A stretch of 64,000 bases of DNA, taken from assembly GCA_025991245.1 (NCBI GenBank), contig BQMJ01000040.1:62001-126000 (forward strand). The letters run 5' to 3'. Below the pieces are notes generated by a model. That model was not told the origin of the DNA. It saw only the letters and a program-made list of their open reading frames with translations, and searched no databases. The position numbers and the translations under genes were made by a program. Positions 1-10,674 of the stretch are shown piece after piece (position 1 is the stretch's first letter; each line of letters begins with the position of its first letter). Origin of the DNA: Galdieria partita. Its lineage: Eukaryota; Rhodophyta; Bangiophyceae; Galdieriales; Galdieriaceae.

Positions 1-262
1 CGAAAAATTTCCAGGACTTGTCGAAAGCAGAACAAAGAAGGAAGAGTTTAGCTGCAATTTACAATTGTCCAGAAACTGCGACTTACTAATCGAACTCTTT
101 AACGTAGACGGGATCCAGTTTCCTTGCAAAGGAATTCCGGGCTGTCCGTCTCAACTCAGAGACTTTGAACACTGTCCTAAAACGACTTGCAGTATATATC
201 GAGGAGAAGTGAAAAGGATTGGAAAACCCAGAAACTCTAAAGTGGAAGGCGACAATAGTTGA
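1..262 (+). CDS. 3' end of an unrecognised protein (partial)
   Basis: A reading frame enters from the left edge without a start codon and runs for about 86 residues to a TGA at 260-262. The visible tail is basic and holds several cysteines (FPCKGIPGCP, then FEHCPKTTC). I do not recognise the family. It could be the last exon of a gene that lies mostly outside the window. No poly(A) signal or other support was seen, so the call rests only on an open frame of believable composition. Confidence 0.35.
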   Translation, partial: EKFPGLVESRTKKEEFSCNLQLSRNCDLLIELFNVDGIQFPCKGIPGCPSQLRDFEHCPKTTCSIYRGEVKRIGKPRNSKVEGDNS

Positions 263-625
263 GTAACACAACAAACGGTTGTGATGAAGCGAACCGATTT
301 CGATCATGTCAGGTTGATGTGAAAGGCTTGTGTCCAGTTTACGCTATTGTTGTCGAAGCATAAAATTGCAAACTTTAGATTATTTTTCAGTAAACTATTT
401 GACTCTCTTTGAAATTCTTATACTAGAGAAACTCCCTTGTTTTTCAAAGTGTATCAACTCAATGAGATTTCTAGTGAATGGCATCTCATGATTCCCATGT
501 TAGTGCCTTTTCAACGAGGAAAATAATAATCCTTTTTATAAAAAGGAGCAGTTGAAAACAGCAATGAAGCATGAAACGTTCTTCATGATCACATCGATCA
601 ATGTCCTGAGCAGTTCGCTTGGAAT
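263..625. other. Intergenic, no gene seen
   Basis: 363 bp between the edge gene and the PLP enzyme. It is AT-rich, with no open frame of coding character on either strand, and presumably holds the promoter and 5' leader of the gene starting at 626. Confidence 0.5.
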
Positions 626-1971
626 ATGGAACAACAGAAATGGAGTTTGTCTACCTATTGTGTAGCGCCGCATGTTGCGGGAACTAGGACTCTCCAGGGA
701 GCTAGATTGGCAGATTTCGGGGGACTTTCGGTTCCTATTCATACAAGCTCCACCTATAAAGTGGAATCTGCTGAGCAAGGTGCAGTTCTTGCCAGTCGCA
801 AGGGATGGCCTGAGCTTCGCAAGGATGGTTCGGTGGCCAAGGATGAATTCTTCTATTCAAGATGGCGAAATCCCACTGTAGCAGCGGTTGCTGCACATCT
901 GGCAGCATTGGAATGTGCAGAAGGTTGCTTGTTATTTAGCACAGGAATGGCAGCTATAAGTACTTCCGTTTTAAGTGCAGTGAAAGCCAGGGATCATATT
1001 ATTTCTCAGTCCTCCGTCTATGGAGGTACTTTTCATCTATTCTCCCACTACCTTAGAGAAAGTTTTGGTGTTGAAGTGACGTTCGTGAATGTTGAAGATT
1101 TGAATAAGGTCGAAGAGTATGTGCGACCCAACACCAAAGTAATATATGTGGAATCTCCAAGCAATCCAACGCTGCGTTTAGTTAATATGGAGCATATAGC
1201 CTCAGTAGGAAAGAAGCATAGTCTGTATATTTTTGTATCTTGTTCGTTTGCTGACATGAACAACTTTTTAGATATTTTGACGATAATCGATAGCACACTG
1301 GCAACTCCTATCAATCAACAGCCATTAAAGATGGGAATCGATGTGGTCGTACATAGTTGCACAAAATTTTTAAGTGGACATTCTGACCTCACTGCTGGAG
1401 CTGTACTGTCCAATTCGCGAGATTTCTTGAAACAGGTTCTGTTGCTGCAACAAACTTTGGGTTCAACACTGTCGCCTTTTGATGCATTTTTGTTGGCAAG
1501 AGGTCTAAAGACGCTAAGTTTGAGAGTTTCCCATCAAAATGATGCGGCCTTGAAGATTGCACGGTTTTTGGACTCTCATCCCAAAGTAAAGTTGGTCCAC
1601 TATCCTGGTCTGTCATCTCACAAAGATTTTCATTTAGCACAAAGGCAAATGCCTAATGGTTGCGGAGGTAAGAGATAAAGTGAAAGGAAAGGTTTCTACT
1701 GAGTTTCCAAGGTCTATTGAGCTTTGAGTTACTCGGAGGGAGAGAAGATGGACGAAAACTTATAGAACATCTCCAAGTAATTAATTTGGCAGTGTCTCTT
1801 GGTAGTGTTGAGTCGTTGGTTGAGCAAGCAGCCACAATGACTCATAGTCAATTGAGCAATGAAGATTTATCCGAAGCAGGTATCGACGAGAGTCTTATAA
1901 GGTTATCAGTTGGAATAGAAAATGTAGACGACCTGATTGAAGACTTAAGACAAGCCTTGGAATATATATAA
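626..1971 (+). CDS. Cys/Met-metabolism PLP enzyme (cystathionine gamma-synthase / methionine gamma-lyase type)
   Basis: Exons 626-1220, 1272-1667 and 1712-1971 give 416 residues, the normal length of this fold-type I PLP family. Members make or break C-S bonds of cystathionine, homocysteine or methionine. The cofactor lysine lies in CTKFLSGHSD, the DSTLATP motif precedes it, and the C-terminal MTHSQL and GIENVDDLIEDLRQAL blocks are present. The first intron (51 nt) is a multiple of three and has no stop, so an unspliced message stays in frame. Removing it restores the KKH-NILTIIDST junction. Removing the second restores GCGGLLSFEL. No organelle presequence is evident. Synthase and lyase cannot be told apart from this alone. 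A more typical cystathionine gamma-lyase lies at 55.3-56.8 kb. Confidence 0.85.
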
Positions 1972-2206
1972 ATATTCGACTGGAAAAATCTCATCAATAC
2001 TCGTCCAAGTTTATATTACAAAGAGTACATTATCTCCTAGTAAAATGCATACTTTTTAGCTGCCTTCAAGGAGTATCCATTGGCATTGATAAAGTATCAA
2101 ATGATTTCAATTCACGTGGCGCTTTCTGTAGAATCCCCACATTCTCCATCTTAACGCGCCAAATTTCAAAAATTCCTCGTCAATACTCTAGCTGTGCCGC
2201 CATTCA

Positions 2207-4823
2207 ATGGACCAAAACTTCCTTGAAGGTGAGATAAACATTATATATAAATGACTCAGTTGTATGAACATTTTTAGGTGGATGGCTTGGAAGTTTGGAC
2301 AAAGCTGCACTAAGGGAGCCTCTAAAGCCAAAGGACAACAACGGCTTCGTTGCCAGTTCAAATGGTTATGATTTCAACTATGAATGTGCAAGTAACGAAA
2401 AGCAAAGCCAATCTGGCTCAAAGACGAATTCGAACTATATTCAAATGATAGACAAGTCAGTTCTTCGGGAGATATACGATACATATTCCTTCAGGGGTGG
2501 AGGTTTCGGATATAGACGTCCAGGTATGACTGTGGAAGGCTTCCGAGCAGTTGTGGTAGACGCAAAATTGTTTGGAAAAGACGATATAAAAGCAAGGAGA
2601 GAAGCAGAACTAATTACTTCCGCGATTTTATCTAAAAGTACAACCAATTTAGATTTCGACCAATTTATCAGAGCTCTTAGTAAACTGGGAAAGCGTATTC
2701 CTTGGTCCAAAATCAAGGGAGAAATAGCAGAAGCAACTCACTTGAGCTCTGAGGAAAAGGTTTTTGTGACAATATGTCAAACTCTCAAGGGCAGTGATTA
2801 TGAAAGGTCTCCCATAGAAACATCGCAAAGTCCTCTGAAAGAGAGAATGACTTCAGGAAGGCCATACTTCTCTTCTCCCAAGAGTGAAAGAGAACGACGA
2901 AACTCCATGTTCAAACATGCGGCGAAAAAGAATCCGCTTTGTTCACTGATTGAAAAGAACCAAAAAGCCTTTCAGGTTCTATTTACACATTACATACATC
3001 GCGAGACAGGAAATTCTGCTCATGATTCGAAATATAGCTCAATATCTGGGATTTCGACAAACGAACTTCGAAAATTTGCTCAAGACTTTGGAATCTTCCC
3101 AGACTTTATGCAACTTGAAGACCTTCGTGAAACGATGCTCGATGTAACCAGTACTTCCGATATTCTGTCCACACCTGGTAGTGCAGCAACAGGGAATTAT
3201 TCTTTAATCACGACTTGCGAGCAGTTTAACATTTGTCTTATCATGATAGCTTATTATGCATTCGGCGAACAACCTATTAAAGCCTTCGAAGAGGTGGAGG
3301 AAGTCGATCCAAACGAAGCTACAGAACGATTACTGTCCCTGTTTCGAAGAATGAATTTTATGCGAGAAAAACGACCCGCTCCACCAATGCCTGTCAATTT
3401 TGTACGTTTTAAAGATCTCGAAAACTGCACACCATCTGGATCGACTCCAGTACGCAAAAGACAGGTCTCTAGACCTAATTCTCCTCAGAGTTCAGCTGAG
3501 CGTGTTCGAAGGGGTTTTAATGCATCGAGGATTTTGTTTGGAACAGATTCCGAGGTAATAACAAGTGAACAAGGAGTAGCAACAAATTCTATTAGTAGGA
3601 AACTAGAGAAACAGCTTTTGGTAAGACTTCTATTTCATTGGACTTAGTAACCATATTTGACTGTCGTCAGGGATCTTCTGAAGAAACACCAGTTTCAGAG
3701 AAAGACCATACTCCTGTCAATGACTGGCATTCAAGCTACAGTAGCTCCGACCGCATGTCGCGTATTTCAACAGTGAAAGAAAGACTTTCTGCCCTTTCAA
3801 AGAGTAGTGTTTCTCCTGACACATTCACACCCTCTGAATCAAAGGAAAATTACGCTCCCAGTTCTGCAGGAATAGCAACGGCCGATGTAAGTACACTCTT
3901 TAAGTTTAAAATAGAGGACTTGAAGTCATGCTTATAAACAGATGCCTCTGATCAATGGTACGCAATCTGCTGAGAAGAATACTCCCACATTTCCTCTGAT
4001 CGGAAGATCTCAACCGTTTGCAAAGACTGCCTGTAATCTTTCCAATACTTGGATGAATGAAGATAACGATGACATTCCGCAACGTTCAGAGAAGAAGGTT
4101 TCAAAAGGAGCAGGTCGACTGCAAATAGGTAAGACGCCACCACTTTCCATTCTGCCTTGTGGGAGTGAAAGCGACGTGAATAACCAGCAAACTGTGGAAC
4201 AAAGTGAACTTCAGGTACTTTCGTTCTTTTCAAGTCGAGAGCGAAAACTAACAAAGTTAGCATCTTACAAATGAGGTTCGAGAAGCTAACAGATGCTTAG
4301 AGAAAGCCACAGCAGACCTCGAACTGTCACCGTTTCTCACAGATGATTATAAGCTTTCACCTGGAGAACCTCTCTTTGATGACCTTGATCTTTTATCGGA
4401 AATGTTTCCTTCCTCACATAAACGTGAGGGGGATGAATCCTTTCATACAGTTACTCCCTCGCTCTATTTACGGTCTTTTTCAAAGAAGGAAACGTCCGAT
4501 AAACGAGGGAACAGCTCTAAAGATTTGCGTACCTCAGACCAAGAGGCCTGCATAATGCAACTACTTTCTAGCTTTGGAAAAGAACAAACTAGAGACTCTA
4601 GTTTAGATGTACAAGAACCAAAAAAGCGTACATATGTCAAACTACGGTCCATTTGGAGTCAGATTTTCGTGCTAATTTTACAGATGGTAACAAAAAATCT
4701 ACTTTAGCTCAAGCACTCAACTGCATCCTATAGGTTATTATGCTGTTATTTTTTGTGGCTTATGCCTATACGTTTGGTATGGTGGGTTATGACCCTGTTG
4801 TGGACGAACCCTTTTTGTCTTAA
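2207..4823 (+). CDS. Tail-anchored protein with two EF-hand/p25-alpha-like segments
   Basis: Six exons (2207-2228, 2278-3620, 3671-3886, 3942-4214, 4276-4686, 4734-4823) encode 784 residues. The first exon is only 22 nt and supplies the ATG. Residues about 60-150 look like a p25-alpha/EF-hand-like helical unit (MTVEGFRAVVVDAKLFG, then LDFDQFIRALSKLGKR). A second such unit follows near residues 230-370 (LRKFAQDFGIF, then FNICLIMIAYYAFG). Neither shows a canonical calcium loop. A long serine-rich, probably disordered middle leads to a hydrophobic C-terminus (IFVLILQMVIMLLFFVAYAY) with a short tail, as in tail-anchored proteins. That segment only appears when the last 47-nt intron is removed. 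Function unknown. Membrane tethering of a cytoskeletal or calcium-type module is a guess. Confidence 0.7.
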
Positions 4824-4875
4824 TTGCTGAAAATAAATTTGTTGCTCAATAAGGAATTTTCGGTTGATTTTGAGA

Positions 4876-5652
4876 ATGGTTGGATTTCGTGTGGCAGTTA
4901 TTGATTGTCAGCCTTTACCAGAAGTAGTTCAAGAAATCACAAAAGAAACAAATTTTACAGGTTGTTTCCAGGCATTATTTGATAAACTAGTGGAAGAAAG
5001 GGGAGGACCAAGACTTGAAATGGTCTCCTTCAATGCTCAACAAGGTTGCCTCCCTGGACTTCACGACAGTTTCCACGCCTTTTTAGTGACTGGGTCTTTT
5101 TCAGCAGCCTATCAAGAGGTTCCTTGGATTGCAAAGCTACGTCAATTTCTGTTACATAGCTATGAGGCAAGCCCCATTCCCTTGGTTGGAATTTGTTTCG
5201 GACACCAGATTCTGGCACAAGCATTAGGAGGGCTTTCCAATAGTTGTAAAAATGGTCCTGAAGTCGGTTTGAGTACATTTACTTTGAGTTCGAAAGCAAG
5301 AAATTTGCCTTTGTTTGCACAGCAGTTTAAACAGTTACAAAAAGTAAACCTCATTGCCATTCATTCAGACGAAGTTATTGAGTTGCCTGCAGGAGCTATT
5401 TCACTTGGAGGTAATGACCACTGCCTATATCAAGGAATGATATTGCCTTGTCGGGTACTCAGTTTCCAAGGTCATCCTGAGTTCAGTGCAAAACCGGAAG
5501 TGTACGAAGCCATCTTGACGCATGTTGCCAAGTTTCCAGATGAAATCAAGTCTCGTGGCCTTGAATCTTTGCGTTCCTCTTCGACGGATCATATTTGGGT
5601 TGCTTCTTGTATTCGGGATTTTATCCTTCAGAAAACCGTAATTCCAGAATGA
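4876..5652 (+). CDS. Class I glutamine amidotransferase-like protein
   Basis: A single exon of 258 residues, taken from the ATG at 4876 because the in-frame codons before it are not ATG. It is a stand-alone GATase-1 domain of the GMP-synthase-glutaminase type, which hydrolyses glutamine or gamma-glutamyl compounds with a Cys-His-Glu triad. The nucleophile elbow is GICFGHQ (residues about 112-118) and the His-Glu pair is in FQGHPEF near residue 200. No synthetase domain follows, so it resembles the small YLR126C/GAT1 homologues of unknown substrate found in fungi, plants and bacteria. It starts 52 bp after the upstream gene. Confidence 0.85.
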   Translation: MVGFRVAVIDCQPLPEVVQEITKETNFTGCFQALFDKLVEERGGPRLEMVSFNAQQGCLPGLHDSFHAFLVTGSFSAAYQEVPWIAKLRQFLLHSYEASPIPLVGICFGHQILAQALGGLSNSCKNGPEVGLSTFTLSSKARNLPLFAQQFKQLQKVNLIAIHSDEVIELPAGAISLGGNDHCLYQGMILPCRVLSFQGHPEFSAKPEVYEAILTHVAKFPDEIKSRGLESLRSSSTDHIWVASCIRDFILQKTVIPE

Positions 5653-5664
5653 CTTGCCATATAT

Positions 5665-6161
5665 CTACAAGAGAGCCAGGAAGACGACGCTAACTACCAA
5701 ACAAACTGTAACGGCTGTAGAAATCCAAGGTCCTATAATCTCCACTGAGAATTGACGGTTTTCAATCAACTGCATGAGTCTGTAGTAACGAACAGCAGCA
5801 TATGTCGAGCAAAAAGCTCCGAGGGCAATTAAAACGGAAGAAATAATTCGTCCAGCCAAATTCTTCTTCAAAAAGTCCACAACCACTAATCCAAACCCCA
5901 TAATGGTTAAGGAAGTACGTACCCATGCCAACCATGTTCTAAAAAGTTAAGTGTTGTACTCTGTTGATACTGATTTACAAACCTTTCGTTGGCAAGATGG
6001 TCCCTTGCCAAGGATCCCTTGATGGGTTCGTAGTGGTAATGAAGCAGATTTTCAAGTTCACTTAGATGAATGTAAGGGAAGGTCTCATAGTTTCCATAAG
6101 GGATGTGAGTTTCTTGGTTTGTTGTTTGTTGCGAAGAGGAAAAAGTTGTTGGTTGGTTCAT
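5665..6161 (-). CDS. DUF202 (YidH-like) membrane protein
   Basis: Two exons (5983-6161 and 5665-5938) encode 150 residues. Splicing joins LANER to TWLAWVRTSLTIMGFG, the signature of DUF202, a small three-helix membrane domain also found at the end of fungal VTC polyphosphate subunits. Three hydrophobic stretches follow the signature. The N-terminal 70 residues are hydrophilic and lack an SPX or VTC catalytic domain, so a polyphosphate role cannot be claimed. Its stop lies 12 bp from the convergent stop of the GATase gene, and its start is 48 bp below the next minus-strand gene. Confidence 0.8.
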
Positions 6162-6209
6162 CCCAGTAAATGCAAGTCCAAAAGTGAATCAATGAAGAGT
6201 TATATGTCT

Positions 6210-6800
6210 TTATTTACTGTCTGCCATTCTCTTTTCAGGTTTTCTATAGGACATTGGGTCCAATCGAACATTGGAAGGGAAGGTCTTTCTGATATAGTCT
6301 TCGATCATACTGTTATGATATAGTTGCTCATGATGGGTTCGCCTATACCACATAACAACGTCAATCACCTTTTTGTTGCGAAGGCTATGATACGCATCAC
6401 TAGGCAACACAATTCCTGTAGTCTCTTGCAGCTTACGAATAAGTTTCACTCGCAGTTGCCCTCTATCTTTTCCCTCTAGTTTACAAGAACCCAGCCTTTT
6501 GCCTAGTTTATCTAATTGAGTTGTCCATTCTTCTCTAATTTCTTCAGGCAACTCATTTTCGTCAAGCATGCTTTCATCGGCATAAGGCTCTAACAGTTGT
6601 TGGACAGATGGATTCGAAAGGAAGCTCACAGCGGAAAATGCCTTGGGTTCATCGGAGTCAGCGAGCGGTAGAGAAGGCTGCTTTTGCTGCGGTGTTTGTA
6701 AGCCACCTTGATTACAGAGTCCTTGTTTTGGAAGAAACTTTTGAAAACGTTTCCAACTGGTGAAACCATATTTTGTCAAGTAAAGGATATTCCGTTGCAT
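6210..6800 (-). CDS. Probable mitochondrial large-subunit ribosomal protein mL50-like
   Basis: A single exon of 196 residues from the ATG at 6800. The start MQRNILYLTKYGF is basic and amphipathic, as expected of a mitochondrial presequence. The C-terminal half (LRVKLIRKLQETTGIVLP, then a VIDVVMWYRR block) resembles the mL50 family fold: a short helical domain with a conserved 'polar...P...L...I.TV.DV..FY' pattern. The likeness is pattern-level only, and another small mitoribosomal or matrix protein remains possible. It lies 47 bp below the stop of the PLC-like gene. Confidence 0.45.
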   Translation of the reverse strand: MQRNILYLTKYGFTSWKRFQKFLPKQGLCNQGGLQTPQQKQPSLPLADSDEPKAFSAVSFLSNPSVQQLLEPYADESMLDENELPEEIREEWTTQLDKLGKRLGSCKLEGKDRGQLRVKLIRKLQETTGIVLPSDAYHSLRNKKVIDVVMWYRRTHHEQLYHNSMIEDYIRKTFPSNVRLDPMSYRKPEKRMADSK

Positions 6801-6892
6801 GTTGTAAAATTTCACCGCCCAAAGCACTTCATCATTTCCCCACAAATCGCTTTTGATTCATTTTATTGATCAACAAGGCGACCTCTCTATTC

Positions 6893-8547
6893 CTAATGAT
6901 CATTAGATGCAATCCATACAGAGTCTACACCATAATCTTTCATCGTATACTTTAAAATTTCATTTTCCAAAGCAGTCACTGGACTTGAAAACGACGCACT
7001 CGCGCAAGAACTTGGTTTCGATTGATTGCACTTGCCAACTATCAGATTGATATATATAAAACAACCCTTCACTTCTTACCAATTGGTTTCCTTGCATCTT
7101 CGATAGACAAGGATAACTGGATGATGTACACCACCAAGACTGTCGATAACCTCTCGCGGACAGATAGTTCTTTGAATACCATTCTTCACAAACGCAAGCC
7201 ACTGAAGCCCAGTCATTCTCATCGTTGCTCACTGTCTTCCATCTTTCAGTTGTCAGCTTTGTACAAGAATGTCCCTTCACCCATTGACTGCTTCCTACTG
7301 TTGAAAAACTCCATTCAAATATTCGAAGAATGCGGTTCCATGTAGAAAAATTAGGAACATCAACACGACTATCTCTGGTTAGTACAAAATGGCTCGATAC
7401 TAGCACTCTCTCTACTCACAAACTGTAACCGCAATGGACAGCATCTTTCAACCATTTCCATGCTCGACCAGTCAAATGTCCCTCCCAAACCATTCTACTA
7501 AAATAAGGAGAGTAGACACCAATAGTTTGTTCCGATTCAGACAAAGTTCGTATACCACATCCCACCCTGCTGTCTTCGCTTTGCAAACTGCGTTGAAATG
7601 CACCCTCATTCAAAGATAGATTCTTCGTCATCTGTTCATGCAAGGGCTTCAAATACTGCAGCTGAGAATAGGGCCATCGAATGTTGGAAAGATCGGGAAA
7701 AATAAATGAGTTTTCATTCACCACTGTGTTATCTATACGACTGTCGATAATCAACTGCTTTCCCATTTCCAGTAGTTGTCGAATACTAGGCCAACTATCA
7801 TATGTATCTGAAGATATGCCGTTGTTGGTTCTCCAAATTGCTAAATCCTGTTGAGAAAATGCCAAAGATTGACTCCAATTTTCAGTACACTCATTCAATG
7901 CTATTCCAGCAGCCACATCGTCTATGAAGGAGTCTAGATAGAGAAAGACAAACTCATCAGGATGTCTCCTTAGCCACTCTATAATCTCACAAAACGCCTT
8001 TTCCAAAGTGAGTGCATGCTTAGAACATCCCCGATGTCCTTTTCCATAATCTGGAATGCTTTTCAAACATATCAGCGACAACCAAAAACAACCATCGCCA
8101 CAAGGATGACAGAGACGAAATGCCGAACTATCTATTGCATCTGTTTTTGAAGTACTGTTTGCTTCACTCAATTGAGGAATATAATGAACATCAAGTTCTA
8201 ATAAACGGAAACCTCGATCCAACTGTTCTGTAAGAGAAAGAAAGTGTCTAGGAATTTCACCATTGTTACACAAGTTGTATCCATAAGAAGTAGAGCAATA
8301 GGAGTTGTGTGTACCTGCTACTTGTACAGCAGGCAGTGGAATGTCCTAAGCAAGTCAGTCTAGCTCAAAATATGACTTGGAATCTTACTTTGTATAGAGA
8401 CTGTTGTTGGTATAACAGCGGAATCAGTTGTTGTTCTCCAGAGTCGCGAGAAATGAAAAGCAGCAAACCGATGAATATCAAAGGCCACAACTTGAACGGC
8501 TTAAAGTGCGTATCTAATCTTAAAAGATAATTGAAGAACGAACTCAT
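6893..8547 (-). CDS. Membrane-anchored PLC-like phosphodiesterase
   Basis: Five exons (8389-8547, 7420-8345, 7194-7374, 7080-7139, 6893-7030) encode 487 residues. A short basic head and one hydrophobic helix (LWPLIFIGLLLFIS) suggest a signal anchor, with the enzyme facing the lumen or outside. The PI-PLC-X-like TIM barrel follows, with the first active-site histidine in AGTHNSYC, a second region in RLLELDVHY and FRLCHPCG, and LDSFIDD further on. Introns of 54 and 49 nt near the 3' end must be removed to reach the last part, which ends in a block like those of this family (FSSPV..LENEIL.., then VDSVWIASNDH). Substrate unknown: the family includes inositol-phospholipid and sphingomyelin-type enzymes. 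Confidence 0.8.
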
Positions 8548-8697
8548 GGCAGTACCAAACTAACTTAAGGGAATCCTGACAATACCCATCGGATCAAAAG
8601 CCAACTCTGTGTGAATCGACATGTCTAATGGCAATGAACAAAAATGGGCCATTCGATGAAATGGATTGGAAGCGAAGCAGCAAAGACCTCTTTTTAT

Positions 8698-10251
8698 TTA
8701 ATCACTGGATCGTACGAGTTCTCTACCAATCAGAATTCTTCTAATTTCTGAAGTTCCTGCACCAATCTCATACAACTTAGCATCTCTCAATAAACGACCT
8801 GTAGGATATTCATTGATATATCTAAATGTGCTTAGCTTCTCGAAAACCTGTGTATACAATAGTCCACTTACCCATTGCCTCCTAAACATTGAATAGCTTG
8901 CAATGCCATTTGAGTGGCTTTCTCAGCTGCATAAAGAATTACTGCAGCACAATCTTTGCGATCCAGGACGCCATTGTTCATATCACCGGCGCGAGCAGTA
9001 CTAAAAGTATAAGCTCTACAAGCTCCCAATTCGGCATACATATCGGCTACTTTGGCTTGAATGAGTTCGAACTCTCCTATAGGCTGAATCATAAAGCTGA
9101 TTGGCTTGTGTTTTTTGAAAGCTAGACTTTCATCCAACCTTTCCAAATTGCTTTCTCTCTCTTACATATGGCAATACAGCATCCAGACATGCTTGCATAA
9201 TTCCAAGAGGACCAGCAGATAGAACTAAGCGTTCCGAATCCAAACCACTCATAAGAACGTAAACACCTTTATTCACTTGACCTAAGACTTGACTAGCTGG
9301 AACCTGTTAAGCAATGTCAAACTACAACTTATCAAAAACTGCTTTCAACTTACAACGCAATTTTCAAACACCAGCTCACAAGTATTTGAACCGCGCATTC
9401 CTAATTTATCCAACTTTTGAGCAGTTGAAAAGCCTTTCATTCCCTTTTCTATCAGAAACGCGGTGATCCCTTTAGAGCCCGCATCTGGATCAGTCTTTGC
9501 ATAAACTACTAATACATCCGCATCTGGACCGTTAGTGATCCACATCTTAACCATTTTTGACTTTAAAGCACAGAATAATAAATAATATCCTAACCTTGTT
9601 TCCTAAACAATATAACTTTAGTTGCTATACTTTATGATTGAAATCTCTCACCATTTAAGGTAAATGTCTTTTGGTCAGAACTTGGTATTGCTCTACACTG
9701 CATAGAAACAACATCTGATCCTGCGCCTGGTTCACTCATCGCCAGGGCACCAATCTTCTCTCCTGCTATCAATGCCGGGAGATACTTTTGTTTTTGTTCT
9801 TCATTCCCGTTTCTCACAATTTGGTTTACACACAAGTTGGAATGGGCGCCGTACGAAAGACCAATAGAAGCACTTGCTCTACTAATTTCTTCCATAGCGA
9901 TACAGTGTTCAGTATAACCGAGACCTAAACCACCGTACTGTAGTGGCGCTGTTATTCCTAAAACTCCTAAAGAACCCAACTGCTTCCATAGATGATTAGG
10001 AAACTCATTTTTACTATCTACTTCAGCAGCGATGGGTGCAATGACCTCTCCAGCGAATTTTCTCACACTTTCTCTCAGGGCTTTCTAGAGAAAACCTCGT
10101 CATGTAGGCCATGAGACATACAGTTTGAACTTACCTGTTCGGCATCCAAGTTTAGGACGTTATCACAATGCGTAACTGCAAAAGAAAACAGTCTCTTCTG
10201 AAACCGAGCAACTCGAGTAGAGAAAAGTTTCAAGGTATTCCACTGAAACAT
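8698..10251 (-). CDS. IVD: Isovaleryl-CoA dehydrogenase, mitochondrial
   Basis: Seven exons (10135-10251, 9652-10084, 9595-9602, 9354-9545, 9139-9303, 8872-9083, 8698-8821) encode 416 residues, the usual size. The enzyme oxidises isovaleryl-CoA to 3-methylcrotonyl-CoA in leucine breakdown and passes electrons to ETF. The N-terminus ([20 protein letters not shown]) is a good mitochondrial presequence. Family blocks are clear: [67 protein letters not shown] and [15 protein letters not shown]. The third exon is only GAAACAAG (8 nt) and supplies the N-K of LNG-NK-MWITNG. Every junction preserves phase. Confidence 0.95.
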
Positions 10252-10674
10252 CTTGGGTTCGTCAAATGGACATTTTCTTTCAGTAATGTGGATGAAATGG
10301 TTACAAAATGGCAATTCTCCAGAAGATTTGATCAACCCGAACATTGCTCGTATATCTTCAACCAACATATCCATACAATATTCTTGTCTTCATGCTCTCT
10401 GAAACCCGAATATAAAAAATTTGTATGGGCAAATTTTATTTTTTATTTCAGTTTTCATTTGTTTCTTCAGTTCCCTATCCAACTCTATTTGAAAAGTTAG
10501 AATATCTAACTGCAGAATAGGTCATCAGTCAATGGGTGTTGGTATGAAAATATTGTCTTCACTGTCCAGTTGGTGGGACAATTATATTCAGATAGAGCTA
10601 ATATTGCCATCATTTGACCACAAACAATACTTCACTTACCCAATCTTATAGCTATTCTTGAGAAATATGTTGTT
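10252..10674. other. Intergenic, no gene seen
   Basis: 423 bp between the IVD start codon and the inferred end of the ligase gene, both on the minus strand. It is AT-rich, with no coding-like frame. The ligase end is uncertain, so up to about 50 bp more may belong here. It probably holds the IVD promoter and the ligase 3' UTR. Confidence 0.4.

Noticed and set aside
7060-7215. A separate small gene reading MRMTGLQWLAFVKNGI on the minus strand
   Set aside because: It would lie across two well-supported introns and exons of the PLC-like gene in another frame and has no clean end.
6960-7406. Unbroken minus-strand frame as the true 3' end of the PLC-like gene
   Set aside because: It hides a 54-nt in-frame intron and misses the 49-nt one. 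Splicing both gives a tail matching the family and ending at 6893.
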